From an uncultured Clostridia bacterium (GTDB taxonomy: Bacteria; Bacillota; Clostridia; Christensenellales; UBA1242), in the NCBI GenBank assembly GCA_944377145.1, contig CALWEH010000003.1, positions 1-55,654 on the forward strand: DNA of 55,654 nt. The letters are read 5' to 3'. The notes below the pieces were generated by a model, which had not been told where the DNA came from, did not search any database, and saw nothing but the letters and a program-made list of their open reading frames with translations. Made by a program: the position numbers and the translations under genes. Positions 15,840-25,606 of this stretch are shown here, piece after piece (position 1 is the first letter of the stretch; every line of letters starts with the position of its first letter).

Positions 15840-16271
15840 ATGAAAAATCAAATAGAAATTAAATTTAAATCATTGCCTGAAAATGAAGCTTTTGCTAGAA
15901 CTTGTGTAGCAGCTTTTTGCTTGCAGTTTAATCCAACATTAGATGAAATAGGAGATATTAAAACTGCTGTTAGTGAAGCTGTTACAAATTGCGTTGTACA
16001 CGCATATCCAAATAAAGTTGGAGAAATTGTAATGCTATTAAGACGTGAACAAGATAAATTACATATTGTAATAAAAGATAATGGAGTAGGTATTGCTGAT
16101 ATAGAGCAAGCTATGAGCCCTTTCTACACAACAAAGCCTGAGGAAGAGCGTAGTGGAATGGGATTTACTGTAATGGATAGCTTTATGGATTCATTAATTG
16201 TCAAGCACAATGGAAATAAAGGTTTAATTGTGGAGATGAGTAAACGTATAGAAAACAAACAGGCGGTATAA
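15840..16271 (+). CDS. spoIIAB: Anti-sigma F factor / serine kinase
   Basis: A 143-residue GHKL-fold kinase. It has the N box in SEAVTNCVVHAYP, the G1 box DNGVGIAD and the G2 region SGMGFTVM. It sequesters sigma F and phosphorylates SpoIIAA. The start at 15840 follows aaaggag by 5 nt; a longer reading from 15804 has no ribosome-binding site. It lies 10 nt after spoIIAA and 1 nt before sigF. Confidence 0.95.
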   Translation: MKNQIEIKFKSLPENEAFARTCVAAFCLQFNPTLDEIGDIKTAVSEAVTNCVVHAYPNKVGEIVMLLRREQDKLHIVIKDNGVGIADIEQAMSPFYTTKPEEERSGMGFTVMDSFMDSLIVKHNGNKGLIVEMSKRIENKQAV

Positions 16272-16272
16272 T

Positions 16273-16986
16273 ATGCTATCTAATGAGGAAACTTTAAATC
16301 TTCTATCTTTAGCTCAGGCAGGAGATGAGTTTGCTAAAGAAAAATTAATAATTGAAAATTCTCCCCTTATAAAAAGTGTAATTCGTAGATATAAAAATAA
16401 AGGGGTAGAAGATGATGATTTATATCAATTAGGAAGTATGGGATTTATAAAAGCTATTAATAATTTTAGTACAGAATTTAATGTTAAATTTTCCACTTAT
16501 GCTGTACCTATGATTGCTGGAGAAGTAAAAAGGTTTTTGCGTGATGATGGAAGTATCAAAGTATCAAGAAGTATTAAACATAATGCTATACAAATTAAAA
16601 ATTTTATCTCTCTTTTTCAATCAGAGAAAGGAAGAGAGCCAACTATTGAAGAAATTTCAAAACAATTTAATTTAGATGCTCAAGAAGTTGTGTTTACTTT
16701 AGAAGCATCAAATCAATTATTATCTATTGATGAAAAATTTGATGAAGATGATGATACCTTGGCAGAACACACTCAAGATAATTTTTCAGCAGATAAATTA
16801 GTAGATAAAATTGCGATTAGAGATTTAATTGAAAGTCTACCAGCAAGAGAAAAACAGATAGTAATTATGAGATATTATTTGGATAAAACTCAAAGTGAAA
16901 TAGCTAAAACTATGGGTGTTTCACAAGTGCAAATTTCAAGGATTGAAAATAAAATATTAGAAAATTTTAAAACTATGATTAAATAA
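16273..16986 (+). CDS. sigF: RNA polymerase sigma factor F (forespore-specific)
   Basis: A 237-residue sigma-70 factor of the SigB/F/G type. Region 2 includes DLYQLGSMGFIKAINNF, region 3 follows, and region 4 has the helix-turn-helix KTQSEIAKTMGVSQVQISRIE. It directs early forespore transcription. It is the last gene of the spoIIA operon and is followed by a bidirectional terminator. Confidence 0.95.
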   Translation: MLSNEETLNLLSLAQAGDEFAKEKLIIENSPLIKSVIRRYKNKGVEDDDLYQLGSMGFIKAINNFSTEFNVKFSTYAVPMIAGEVKRFLRDDGSIKVSRSIKHNAIQIKNFISLFQSEKGREPTIEEISKQFNLDAQEVVFTLEASNQLLSIDEKFDEDDDTLAEHTQDNFSADKLVDKIAIRDLIESLPAREKQIVIMRYYLDKTQSEIAKTMGVSQVQISRIENKILENFKTMIK

Positions 16987-16991
16987 TATAA

Positions 16992-17024
16992 AAAAATTCA
17001 AACAAAATCTAGTTTGAATTTTTT
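16992..17024. terminator. Bidirectional terminator between sigF and the opposing gene
   Basis: AAAAATTCAAAC and GTTTGAATTTTT form a stem with A- and T-tracts on both sides. Confidence 0.85.
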
Positions 17025-17036
17025 ATAATTAATAAT

Positions 17037-18578
17037 TTATCTAGCTTTAATTAACTCTTCTTTTTTTATCTCAGCAGTATTTTCACTATTAATTAAATCT
17101 TCTTTAACATTTTCAGCATTGTTTATACTATTTTCATTATTCTCAATATTTGTTTGTTGAGTTACAGGATGTTCAGGTAAATTTTTAGTTAAATCTTGAG
17201 AACTCTCAGCATTATCATTTTTTTGATTTTTTATTTTATTTCTCATATTATTAAATTTTTCTTTAAAAAATTTTGCTATTTTACTTTCACCCATAGTATT
17301 TATATTAGATTTAACAGTTACCCCTTTATAACTATCTACATTTTTTGCTTTTTTAGCTCTAACTTTTTTTGGTTTTTGAACATCTTGTTTTGGTTCTGCC
17401 TCTATATTTGAAATAGAATTTACATTATTAGAATTATTATGATTTTCTAATACTTCTTTATTGATATTGTTAGAATTTAATCCGCCACCATTATAAGGGT
17501 TTCCAAATCCATAACCATACATATTTCCATAACCAGCATTTCCATAAGGCATACCATACATATTTGGCATACCTCCATACATATTATATTCATTACCTAA
17601 TAAAGCTGTATTAAAAAAGGTGTCTATATTTCTTTTAGTAGGGGCATAACTATCAATATTAGACTTTAATCCAAATGTTGTAGGTTTTTCTTCCTCTGTA
17701 CTATCTAAATCTGTTGAACTATCATTTAAAGTTTGTTGTTCTGTATTTGAATTTGTATTATTATCTTGTGAATTGTTCTCTTGATTTTCATTTTCTTGAT
17801 TATTTTCTAGCTCATTTTGATTTGTAGAATTTTCTTGTTCATTATTTTCATTCTCTAATTGAGAATCTTGATTTTGTTCAGTATTATTTAATGAAGGATT
17901 TGTTCCAAAACGAAAACCATAAACAACTCCATTTGGAAAGTGATGGGCTGTTCTATTATAATAAGGACTTGATAAACTATTAATCATATTTAAAGAAGTT
18001 AAACTATTTTGCAAGGCTTCTATTTTTTCTTCAAGGTTATTTATAGTAAGCATATATATACCAGCAACCTTTTCAAAGTCGTCACAATTTTCACAACCAT
18101 CAATAGTTTTTATAACATCTGAACTTAGATTTTCTAATGTGTTTGCTAAAAATTTAATAGAATTACTATGCTCTTTAATATATAATTTTTGCTCATTAGT
18201 AAGTTCTTGTTCTTCATATTTATCTAAATAATCCATAGTGTCTTGTATAGCGTTAATTAAAGTTTGTTTTAACTCTTCATATTCACTATTAACTTGTTCT
18301 AAAGTGGAATTTAGATAATTTATAGTTTCTTGTTCTGTTAAATCAGTTTGGCTTCCATCTTCATTAGTTGTACTAAATGTTACATTCTTATCATTTGAAT
18401 TAACATCAATCTCATAATTTAATCTAGATGTTGAAGAGTTTAACTCTTCCATATCATCAACACTTTCATATATTTGTGATAATTTATTTTGCATATCATT
18501 ATCTAAATCTATTGCACTTGGAACAAGAGCTCCTAATAAACCTGACGATAATGCAAATAATTTAATGTATTTATTCAT
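17037..18578 (-). CDS. Asn/Glu-rich exported protein with Met-Gly-Tyr tract, unknown
   Basis: A 513-residue protein. A signal-like N-terminus (NKYIKLFALSSGLLGALVPSA) is followed by a helical region (residues about 25-200), a low-complexity Asn/Glu/Gln segment, and a Met-Gly-Tyr-Asn-rich stretch around MYGGMPNMYGMPYGN. Two loosely repeated motifs follow the pattern SNIDSY / NIDTF and NVDSY / SNINTM. The start at 18578 is preferred because aggagg lies 8 nt upstream; the ATG at 18584 is too close. The gene sits between spoIIA and spoVA on the opposite strand. A spore-envelope role is possible from context and composition but not shown. Confidence 0.7.
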   Translation of the reverse strand: MNKYIKLFALSSGLLGALVPSAIDLDNDMQNKLSQIYESVDDMEELNSSTSRLNYEIDVNSNDKNVTFSTTNEDGSQTDLTEQETINYLNSTLEQVNSEYEELKQTLINAIQDTMDYLDKYEEQELTNEQKLYIKEHSNSIKFLANTLENLSSDVIKTIDGCENCDDFEKVAGIYMLTINNLEEKIEALQNSLTSLNMINSLSSPYYNRTAHHFPNGVVYGFRFGTNPSLNNTEQNQDSQLENENNEQENSTNQNELENNQENENQENNSQDNNTNSNTEQQTLNDSSTDLDSTEEEKPTTFGLKSNIDSYAPTKRNIDTFFNTALLGNEYNMYGGMPNMYGMPYGNAGYGNMYGYGFGNPYNGGGLNSNNINKEVLENHNNSNNVNSISNIEAEPKQDVQKPKKVRAKKAKNVDSYKGVTVKSNINTMGESKIAKFFKEKFNNMRNKIKNQKNDNAESSQDLTKNLPEHPVTQQTNIENNENSINNAENVKEDLINSENTAEIKKEELIKAR

Positions 18579-18723
18579 ATACATTTCCTCCTACAACTAT
18601 AATGTGTAAAAATTTATAAAATATTTATTTGATAATATTTTTATATTTTTATTAAATTTTAAAAATGCATAATAATTTGTTTTAAAAATAATTTTTCGGG
18701 CATGATAATAATAGGAGAAAATT

Positions 18724-19170
18724 ATGGATAGTGAGAAACGTAATCAAAATTATAATACTTATGTTGAAGCTAAAGTTCCTAAAACTAAATTCTGGCAAGC
18801 TTTATTAAAGGCTTTTGTAGTAGGAGGGCTTATATGCTGTGTTGGACAATTATTTTATGATTTATATGCTTATTGGTTTCCAACTCTTAGTGAGGCACAA
18901 TTAGGCAGTGCAATGCTTAGCACAATAATAGCTATAACTGCAATTTTAACAGGTCTTGGCATATTTGATTGGATTGGAGCTTTTGCTGGAGCTGGTTCTG
19001 TTATACCTATTACAGGATTTGCAAATTCAATAGTAAGTCCTTCAATGGAATTTAAAAAAGAAGGAATAATATTTGGAATTTGCGTTAAAATGTTTAGCAT
19101 TGCAGGCCCTGTAATTGTGTGTGGGGTAGTTGGTAGCGTGTTGGCTGGATTAATCTATTTAATTATTTAA
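18724..19170 (+). CDS. spoVAC: Stage V sporulation protein AC
   Basis: A 148-residue membrane protein with about four hydrophobic helices and the family signature VVGGLICCVGQLFYD and GAGSVIPITGFANSI. SpoVAC forms part of the inner-membrane channel that moves dipicolinic acid into the developing spore and out at germination. A taggag ribosome-binding site precedes the ATG. It starts the spoVAC-spoVAD-spoVAE operon. Confidence 0.95.
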   Translation: MDSEKRNQNYNTYVEAKVPKTKFWQALLKAFVVGGLICCVGQLFYDLYAYWFPTLSEAQLGSAMLSTIIAITAILTGLGIFDWIGAFAGAGSVIPITGFANSIVSPSMEFKKEGIIFGICVKMFSIAGPVIVCGVVGSVLAGLIYLII

Positions 19171-19181
19171 AAAGGGGAATT

Positions 19182-20189
19182 ATGTTTAGTACAAATAAAC
19201 AAACAGTAATATTTAATAACAAGCCTAGAATAATAGGAAATTTTAGCATTGGAGGACCTTTAGAAAGTAAAGGACCAATAAAAGATTATTTACACTATAA
19301 ATTAGAAGATGATACTTTAAATGAATCTAGTTTTGAAAAAGCAGAGCGTAAATTATTAGAACATATTATATTTGGTGCTATTGATAATGCTAATCTTCAA
19401 TTAGACGACATTGACGCTTTATTAGGAGGAGATTTATTAAATCAAATAATAAGCTCATCATTTGCAGCTAGAAAATTTGGTATAACTTTTATTGGCTTAT
19501 ATAGTGCTTGTGCTACAATGGCAGAAAGTTTAGCTCTTGGAGCTTGTTTGGTAGATAGACAAGTATTTAAAAAAGTATGTTGTGCCACAGCAAGCCATTT
19601 TTCTAGTGCTGAACGGCAATATAGATTTCCTTTAGAATTAGGAAATCAGCGTCCACCAACTTCTCAATGGACTGTTACAGGAGGAGGTGCTAGTATATTA
19701 TCTCATGAAGGGAAAGGCCCAATGATTACAAGTGCTACATTTGGTAAAGTGGTAGATTTTGGCATTAAAGATGTAAATAATATGGGAGCGTGTATGGCTC
19801 CTGCTGCAATGGATACTATTACGACTCATTTACAAGGAACAAACTCTAAAGTTGAAGATTACGATTTAATTGCTACAGGAGATTTGGGGAAATTGGGAAG
19901 TGAGATATTGGTTGATTTATTAGAAAGAAAAGGTATTAAATTAGGTCAAAATTATAGTGATTGTGGTAATTTAATATATAATAAAAGAGAAAAAGTTTTC
20001 ATGGGCGGAAGTGGAAGTGGCTGTAGTGCTACAGTGTTTAATTCATATATTTTACACAAATTAAGAAATGGAGATTTTAAAAAAGTATTGTTAGTGGCTA
20101 CAGGAGCTTTATTAAGCACTACTACAACCCAGCAAGGAGATTCTATTCCTGGAATAGCTCATGCAGTATGTATAGAAGGAGGAGAATAA
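19182..20189 (+). CDS. spoVAD: Stage V sporulation protein AD
   Basis: A 335-residue thiolase-fold protein that binds dipicolinic acid. Family landmarks include SACATMAES (here YSACATMAESLALGA), TASHFSSAERQYRFPLE, and GGSGSGCSATVF near the C-terminus. It lies 11 nt after spoVAC and its TAA stop shares one base with the spoVAE ATG. Confidence 0.96.
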   Translation: MFSTNKQTVIFNNKPRIIGNFSIGGPLESKGPIKDYLHYKLEDDTLNESSFEKAERKLLEHIIFGAIDNANLQLDDIDALLGGDLLNQIISSSFAARKFGITFIGLYSACATMAESLALGACLVDRQVFKKVCCATASHFSSAERQYRFPLELGNQRPPTSQWTVTGGGASILSHEGKGPMITSATFGKVVDFGIKDVNNMGACMAPAAMDTITTHLQGTNSKVEDYDLIATGDLGKLGSEILVDLLERKGIKLGQNYSDCGNLIYNKREKVFMGGSGSGCSATVFNSYILHKLRNGDFKKVLLVATGALLSTTTTQQGDSIPGIAHAVCIEGGE

Positions 20190-20566
20190 TGGAATTAAAT
20201 ATTTTAGATTATCTTGTTTCTTTTGTTGTAGGTGGACTTATTTGCGCTTTAGGTCAAATTTTAGTTGTTCGCACAAATATTACTACAGCAAGAATATTAG
20301 TTCTATTTTTAACTATTGGAATAATTCTTCAAACTATAGGAGTTTACCCATATTTTAAAGATTTCGCAAAAGCTGGTGCTTCTGTTCCAATTATAGGGTT
20401 TGGAGCAAGTTTGGCAAAAGGAGCTATAGACGGAGCTAAAACTAGTGGGATTTTAGGAGTTTTTCAAGGAGGATTAGAAGCTACAGCAGGAGGAATAGCT
20501 ACAGCTATATTCTTCGCATTTATTATAGCTTTAATTTTTAATAGTAAAACTAAACATTTGAAATAA
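20189..20566 (+). CDS. spoVAE: Stage V sporulation protein AE
   Basis: A 125-residue membrane protein of the SpoVAC/SpoVAE fold, with FVVGGLICALGQ and GASVPIIGFGASLAKGAI. The start at 20189 follows ggaggag and overlaps the spoVAD stop (TAATG). It is the third component of the dipicolinate channel; spoVAA, AB and AF are not present here. Confidence 0.94.
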   Translation: MELNILDYLVSFVVGGLICALGQILVVRTNITTARILVLFLTIGIILQTIGVYPYFKDFAKAGASVPIIGFGASLAKGAIDGAKTSGILGVFQGGLEATAGGIATAIFFAFIIALIFNSKTKHLK

Positions 20567-20595
20567 ATATTGATTTTTAAACATATATTTCTTTT

Positions 20596-21249
20596 ATGAG
20601 GAAAACATCACGTTTAAAGCGTTTTATACCTAAACTATTTATTTTAGTGGTGTTTTTTTGCATAATTATTAGCTATTATTTATTAACTTTAGTTCCTATT
20701 ATAAAAACATATTGCATTGCTCAAATTACATCTTTAACTGAACAAGCTTTAAATGTGTCTGTTAGTAATACAATAAATGAATCCCTTAATTATGATAATA
20801 TGATAAATATATCTTACAATGAAAATGGAGAGGTAAGTTTTATATCTGCTAATCAATATATGATTAATACAATTACAAGGGCTGTGGTGAAAAATGCTCA
20901 TGAACAAATGAAAATGTTAAATCAAGATTATTTAAAAATTCCTTTAGGAACTCTTAGTGGTATAACTTTATTTATGGGTAGAGGACCACTTGTTAAATTA
21001 ACTGCCACTCCAATAAGCATTGTTGGAAGCAGGTTTGATTCAACTTTTACAAGTGTTGGTATAAACAATACTTTACATAGAATATATTTAGAGGTAAATG
21101 CTCAAGTAGAAATGACATTGCCTATAAAAAAACAAACTATAAATGTAAAACAACAAGTCCTTCTTTGTGAAAGTGTGATAATAGGAAAAGTTCCTAATGT
21201 ATATTTTAATTCTGGCATGAGTGACAGTTTTTTAAATTTAGTTCCTTAA
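20596..21249 (+). CDS. yunB: YunB-family sporulation protein
   Basis: A 217-residue protein with one N-terminal membrane helix (about residues 13-35) and an extracytoplasmic domain carrying the family landmarks IPLGTLSGITLFMGRGP and TPISIVGSRFDSTFTSVGINN. YunB is made in the mother cell under sigma E in Bacillus and is needed for efficient spore formation. No Shine-Dalgarno sequence is visible. It lies 30 nt after spoVAE. Confidence 0.88.
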   Translation: MRKTSRLKRFIPKLFILVVFFCIIISYYLLTLVPIIKTYCIAQITSLTEQALNVSVSNTINESLNYDNMINISYNENGEVSFISANQYMINTITRAVVKNAHEQMKMLNQDYLKIPLGTLSGITLFMGRGPLVKLTATPISIVGSRFDSTFTSVGINNTLHRIYLEVNAQVEMTLPIKKQTINVKQQVLLCESVIIGKVPNVYFNSGMSDSFLNLVP

Positions 21250-21280
21250 TTTAAATTTTATAAAATTTTAAATTAAATGA

Positions 21281-21309
21281 TTGAAAAATGTTTTATTGTT
21301 TGGTATAAT
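21281..21309 (+). promoter_or_regulatory. Promoter of the cysteine desulfurase gene, leaderless arrangement
   Basis: TTGAAA (21281-21286), 17 bp, TATAAT (21304-21309). The ATG at 21317 is 7 bases beyond the -10 box and has no ribosome-binding site. Confidence 0.8.
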
Positions 21310-21316
21310 CATTAGC

Positions 21317-22444
21317 ATGAATTATAAATATTTTGATAATGCCGCCACAACTAGTGTTAATAAAGAAGTGTTGCAAGAATATATTAATGCAAATAATGAA
21401 TATTTTAATCCATCTTCTTTATATACACCTAGTTTGAGTGTAAAAAATAAAATTGAGATGGCACGTGAAACTATTTTAAGATATTTAGGAGGAGCTAATA
21501 AATCCACCTTTATTTTTACATCTTGTGCTACTGAAAGCAATAATGCAATTTTGCGTAATTGCATTAAAAGAAAAGATAAGAAATATATTGTATCAGCTGG
21601 AGAACATTCTTCCATATACGCTACAGCAAAAGCAATGATTGAGGAGGGATATAATATTCAATTCGCTCCTTTAAATAGTAATGGAAGTGTAAATCAAGAA
21701 AAGTTGTTTGAAATGATAGATGATAAAACTGCTTTTATTTCATTAATCCATGTAAGCAACGAAACAGGAGCTATTAACAATATTAAATATATTGCAAAAA
21801 AATGTAAGAGTATAAATCCTAATGTTTTAATCCATAGCGATGGTGTGCAAGCTTTACACAAATTAAAACTAAATATGGTAGATATGAATGTTGATTTTTA
21901 TACTATATCATCACATAAAATAAACGGCGTTAAAGGAATTGCTGGAATGTATATTGCAAATCCTAATAAATTTACTCCATATATTTATGGGGGAGGTCAA
22001 GAACTTAATTTACGAGGTGGTACTGAAAATTATCCTGCTATTATGGCTTTTAGTAAAGCTATTACATTGTCTAATTATGATTATGATTATATGGAAGAGT
22101 TAAAGCAAACTTTTTTACAAAATATCTCATTACCATATAAGTTGATATCTTTAGAAAATTGTGTGCCTAATATAATATCTATTTGTTTTCCTTCACTTAG
22201 AGGAGAAACATTGGTTCACTTATTAGAGCAAGATGGATTTTTAATAGGAACAGGTTCAGCTTGTAATAGCAAAAACACATCAAACAGGGTTTTGCAAGAA
22301 ATAGGAGTAGAACAAAAATATATCTTAGGAGCAATTCGTATTAGTTTTGATATGAATAAAACAAAAGATGATTTAATTGAGCTTGCAAATGCTATAAATA
22401 ATAGCGTTATAATGTATTATAACAAAACAGGTTATAAATTTTAA
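21317..22444 (+). CDS. Cysteine desulfurase (NifS/IscS family)
   Basis: A 375-residue PLP enzyme that takes sulfur from cysteine as a persulfide. The PLP lysine lies in TISSHKINGVKGIAG and the catalytic cysteine in GTGSACNSKNTSN. HSDGVQALHKL and GGGQELNLRGGTEN are further family motifs. The longer frame from a TTG at 21281 is rejected because it lies in the promoter. thiI follows by 62 nt, so this enzyme probably supplies sulfur for 4-thiouridine, like the NifZ-ThiI pair of Bacillus. Confidence 0.92.
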   Translation: MNYKYFDNAATTSVNKEVLQEYINANNEYFNPSSLYTPSLSVKNKIEMARETILRYLGGANKSTFIFTSCATESNNAILRNCIKRKDKKYIVSAGEHSSIYATAKAMIEEGYNIQFAPLNSNGSVNQEKLFEMIDDKTAFISLIHVSNETGAINNIKYIAKKCKSINPNVLIHSDGVQALHKLKLNMVDMNVDFYTISSHKINGVKGIAGMYIANPNKFTPYIYGGGQELNLRGGTENYPAIMAFSKAITLSNYDYDYMEELKQTFLQNISLPYKLISLENCVPNIISICFPSLRGETLVHLLEQDGFLIGTGSACNSKNTSNRVLQEIGVEQKYILGAIRISFDMNKTKDDLIELANAINNSVIMYYNKTGYKF

Positions 22445-22473
22445 ATAATACTAAATATATGGTGTATTATTTA
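22442..22473. repeat. 10-bp perfect inverted repeat between the desulfurase and thiI
   Basis: TAAATAATAC (22442-22451) and GTATTATTTA (22464-22473) with a 12-base loop and no T-tract. It may form an mRNA hairpin that partly protects or separates the two cistrons. Confidence 0.6.
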
Positions 22474-22506
22474 GATAACACTCTATATATTGAAAAGAGG
22501 TTTTAT

Positions 22507-23655
22507 ATGGAAAAAGTTATATTAATAAGATTTTCAGAAATTCATTTAAAAGGAAAAAATAAGGGATATTTTTTGAAGTTGTTATACACAAATATAAAAA
22601 CAGCATTGAAAGATTTCAAAAAAGATATAACGCCTATTCAAAATCGTATTGTTGTTAGCAATTATATTTTAGATGAAGAAGATAATATTATAAATGAAAT
22701 TAAAAAGGTATTTGGCGTATATTCAATAAGTGTTGCACAAGTATTAGATTCTAATGAAAATGCTATAGTTAATTATTTTAAAACAATAGAGGTATTAGGA
22801 AGTTTTAAAGTAGATTGCAATAGAGCTGATAAAACTTTTCCAATTCATTCTAATGAAATGGCTAAGCGTTTAGGAGCAATTATACTTGAAAATAATAAAA
22901 ATGCAGTTGTTGATGTTCATAATCCAGAAACTATATTTCATGTTGACATTAGAGAAAATGGGCAAACTTATATTTTCGATAAGATTATATATAGTTATGG
23001 AGGTATGCCTTTAGGAGAGCATAGAGATGGATTATTGTTATTGTCTGGAGGAATTGATAGTCCTGTAGCAGGTTTTCAAATGGCTAAGAGAGGACTTCGT
23101 CAAGATGTATTACATTTTGATAGTTTTCCATACACAAGTCCTCAAGCTAGAGAAAAAGTTATCAGTTTAGCAAAAAAAATTAAAACATATATTGGTTGTA
23201 AATATATGTATATTGTGTCTATGTCAAATTTGCAAGAACAATTTCATTTGCATTGTAAAGAAGAATATGCTATCACACTTTTACGCAGAGCTATGATAAA
23301 AGTTTCCAATATATTATGTGAAAAATATGGTTATAAAACTATTATAACAGGGGAGAGTTTAGGGCAAGTAGCCTCTCAAACTATTGAAAGTATAACAGTT
23401 ACAAATAGTGTAGCTCAATATCCTATAATGCGACCTTTAATTAGTTTTAACAAAGATGAGATTATAAAAATTGCAAACGAAATAGATACTTTTGAAACAT
23501 CTATTTTGCCTTATGAAGATTGTTGTACAGTATTTTTACCTCAAAATCCTGTAATTAAACCTAAAATAGTTATTGCAGAAAAAGAGGAACAAAGAATAGA
23601 TTTGGAAAACCTAATTAATATCGCTATAAATAATATTACTATTATAGAGCTATAA
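22507..23655 (+). CDS. thiI: tRNA 4-thiouridine synthase ThiI
   Basis: A 382-residue protein with a ferredoxin-like/THUMP N-terminal half and a PP-loop ATPase half (LLSGGIDSPVAGFQMAKRG). The C-terminal LPYEDCCTVFLPQNPVIKP element is typical of ThiI. The rhodanese domain of the E. coli protein is absent, as in most Firmicutes, where the desulfurase delivers sulfur directly. The start at 22507 is chosen over 22459 because agagg precedes it. Confidence 0.93.
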   Translation: MEKVILIRFSEIHLKGKNKGYFLKLLYTNIKTALKDFKKDITPIQNRIVVSNYILDEEDNIINEIKKVFGVYSISVAQVLDSNENAIVNYFKTIEVLGSFKVDCNRADKTFPIHSNEMAKRLGAIILENNKNAVVDVHNPETIFHVDIRENGQTYIFDKIIYSYGGMPLGEHRDGLLLLSGGIDSPVAGFQMAKRGLRQDVLHFDSFPYTSPQAREKVISLAKKIKTYIGCKYMYIVSMSNLQEQFHLHCKEEYAITLLRRAMIKVSNILCEKYGYKTIITGESLGQVASQTIESITVTNSVAQYPIMRPLISFNKDEIIKIANEIDTFETSILPYEDCCTVFLPQNPVIKPKIVIAEKEEQRIDLENLINIAINNITIIEL

Positions 23656-23679
23656 ATTTGGTTTAAATAAAAAAATTTT

Positions 23680-23724
23680 AAAAATTCTTTAATGCTTGAC
23701 ATTAAGAATTTTTTATTTTATACT
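23680..23724 (+). promoter_or_regulatory. thiI terminator overlapping the rny promoter
   Basis: A hairpin (AAAAATTCTT with bulged T and AATG, loop cttga, CATTAAGAATTTTT) ends thiI. TTGACA at 23696-23701 lies in its loop and 3' arm, and with TATACT at 23719-23724 (17-bp spacer) makes a promoter for rny. Confidence 0.78.
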
Positions 23725-23762
23725 ATACTTAGTATCATGGATACTTTAAAAGGAATAAAACT

Positions 23763-25364
23763 ATGATGATAAGCAGTAAACTGCTTGCTCTTAGTGGCGC
23801 TCCTTTAATATTAACAATAGTTATATCTGTAATTGTTGCTTTGGGATTGGGGATAGTTGCAGGTGTTGTGTTAAACAAAATTTTATATAATAAAAAAGTA
23901 CAAAATAGTAAAGCACAAGCAAATAAAATATTAGAGGATGCTTACGCACAAGCGAAAATTATTAAACAACAGCAGTTAAAACAAACTACTGATGAAATAA
24001 ATTTGCTAAAATCTACTTTTGAAGAAGAAAATCGTCAAAGAAGAGAAGAAGCTAAGCGAAGTGAAGAACGTATAACACTTAGAGAAAGTAATTTGGATAA
24101 AAAAGAAGAAAATTTAGATAAGAAACTAGAACTACTTGATTTACAAAAAGAAAAATTATCAGATCTAGAACAAAACTTAGTTAAAAAAGATCAAGAATTA
24201 GATGATATTAAAAGTCAAATAATTTCAAAACTAGAAGAAGTTGCTGGATATACTAAAGAACAAGCAAAAGAAGAGATTATAGCTAAATATACTCAAGAAG
24301 CAAAAATTGACGCATCTAAAAAAATAAAGGAAATTGAAGAACAAACAAAGAATGATGCAGATAAAATAGCTAGAAATATTATCACCTTGGCTATTCAAAG
24401 ATGTGCAGCAGATCAAACTGCTGAAGCTACAGTTTCGGTTGTTAATCTACCTAGCGAAGAAATGAAAGGAAGGATTATTGGTCGTGAAGGGCGTAATATA
24501 CGAGCTTTAGAAAGTGCTACAGGAGTTGATTTAATAGTAGATGACACGCCTGAAGCTATTACATTATCAGGATTTGACCCTGTAAGAAGAGAAATTGCTC
24601 GTATTGCACTTGAAAAATTGATTATGGATGGAAGAATTCATCCTGCAAGAATTGAGGAGCTCGTTAATAAAGTTCGAAAAGATGTAGAGCAGACAATTAA
24701 AGAGGCAGGTGAAAATGCTTGCTTTGATGCAGATATTCATAATCTTCATCCAGAGCTTGTAAAAACATTAGGTAGGTTAAAATATCGTACAAGCTATGGG
24801 CAAAATGTATTAAATCATTCATTAGAAGTTGCATATATTGCAAGTATGTTAGCTATAGAAATTGGAGCAAATGCAAAAGTAGCAAAACGTGCTGGATTAT
24901 TACATGATATTGGAAAAGCAGTTGACCATGAAGTAGATGGAACTCACGTATCTATTGGTGTGGAATTAGCTAAAAAATATAAAGAAAGTGATGCTGTAAT
25001 TCACTGTATTCAAGCTCATCACAATGATGTAGAACCACAAACTCTTGAAGCAGTGCTTGTACAAGCGGCTGATACTATAAGCAGTGCTCGTCCAGGAGCT
25101 AGACGTGAAAGTTTGGAAAACTATATTAAAAGATTACAAAATTTGGAAGCTATTGCCACAAGTTTTGATGGTATTGAAACTGCTTATGCTATTCAAGCAG
25201 GTAGAGAAGTGCGTGTTATGGTTAAACCTGACGAAATAGATGATGCTAAAGCTGAAGTTTTAGCTAGAGATATTGCTCAAAAAATTGAAAAAGAACTTGA
25301 ATACCCAGGTCAAATAAAAGTATATGTAATTAGAGAGTCTAGATTTACTGATATTGCAAAATAA
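23763..25364 (+). CDS. rny: Ribonuclease Y
   Basis: A 533-residue membrane-anchored endoribonuclease that initiates mRNA decay. It has an N-terminal transmembrane helix (about residues 13-40), a long charged coiled coil (about 50-215), a KH domain ([21 protein letters not shown]) and an HD domain with the metal motif [12 protein letters not shown]. Length matches the family (about 520). A aaagga site precedes the ATG. Confidence 0.96.
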   Translation: MMISSKLLALSGAPLILTIVISVIVALGLGIVAGVVLNKILYNKKVQNSKAQANKILEDAYAQAKIIKQQQLKQTTDEINLLKSTFEEENRQRREEAKRSEERITLRESNLDKKEENLDKKLELLDLQKEKLSDLEQNLVKKDQELDDIKSQIISKLEEVAGYTKEQAKEEIIAKYTQEAKIDASKKIKEIEEQTKNDADKIARNIITLAIQRCAADQTAEATVSVVNLPSEEMKGRIIGREGRNIRALESATGVDLIVDDTPEAITLSGFDPVRREIARIALEKLIMDGRIHPARIEELVNKVRKDVEQTIKEAGENACFDADIHNLHPELVKTLGRLKYRTSYGQNVLNHSLEVAYIASMLAIEIGANAKVAKRAGLLHDIGKAVDHEVDGTHVSIGVELAKKYKESDAVIHCIQAHHNDVEPQTLEAVLVQAADTISSARPGARRESLENYIKRLQNLEAIATSFDGIETAYAIQAGREVRVMVKPDEIDDAKAEVLARDIAQKIEKELEYPGQIKVYVIRESRFTDIAK

Positions 25365-25366
25365 CA

Positions 25367-25399
25367 AAAAAAACACAAACTTAATGTTTGTGTTTTTTA
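25367..25399. terminator. Terminator of rny, possibly also of tRNA-Trp
   Basis: AAAAACACAAAC and GTTTGTGTTTTT with a 5-base loop; A- and T-tracts on both sides allow bidirectional use. Confidence 0.85.
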
Positions 25400-25401
25400 A
25401 T

Positions 25402-25476
25402 TGGCAGGGGAGACGCGATTCGAACACGCAACCTACGGTTTTGGAGACCGCTACTCTACCGTTGAGCCACTCCCCT
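25402..25476 (-). tRNA. tRNA-Trp (anticodon CCA)
   Basis: A 75-nt cloverleaf on the minus strand. Acceptor aggggag pairs with ctcccct, the anticodon loop is CTCCAAA, and CCA is encoded. It is oriented against its + strand neighbours rny and rnhA. Confidence 0.94.
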
Positions 25477-25568
25477 AAATATTTAAACATAAATATTATA
25501 TTACATCTATTAGTTAATGTCAAGTAATTAAAATATATTTTTCATTTGTAAGTTAATTTTCAAATTAA

Positions 25569-25597
25569 TTGCGTTTATGTTAAAAATATGTTATAAT
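25569..25597 (+). promoter_or_regulatory. Promoter of rnhA, leaderless arrangement
   Basis: TTGCGT (25569-25574), 17 bp, TATAAT (25592-25597). The ATG at 25607 lies 9 bases beyond, with no ribosome-binding site. Confidence 0.7.
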
Positions 25598-25606
25598 ATA
25601 TTATAT

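Noticed and set aside
25260..25523. A minus-strand reading frame over the rny end and tRNA-Trp
   Set aside because: It overlaps a confident gene, a terminator and a tRNA.
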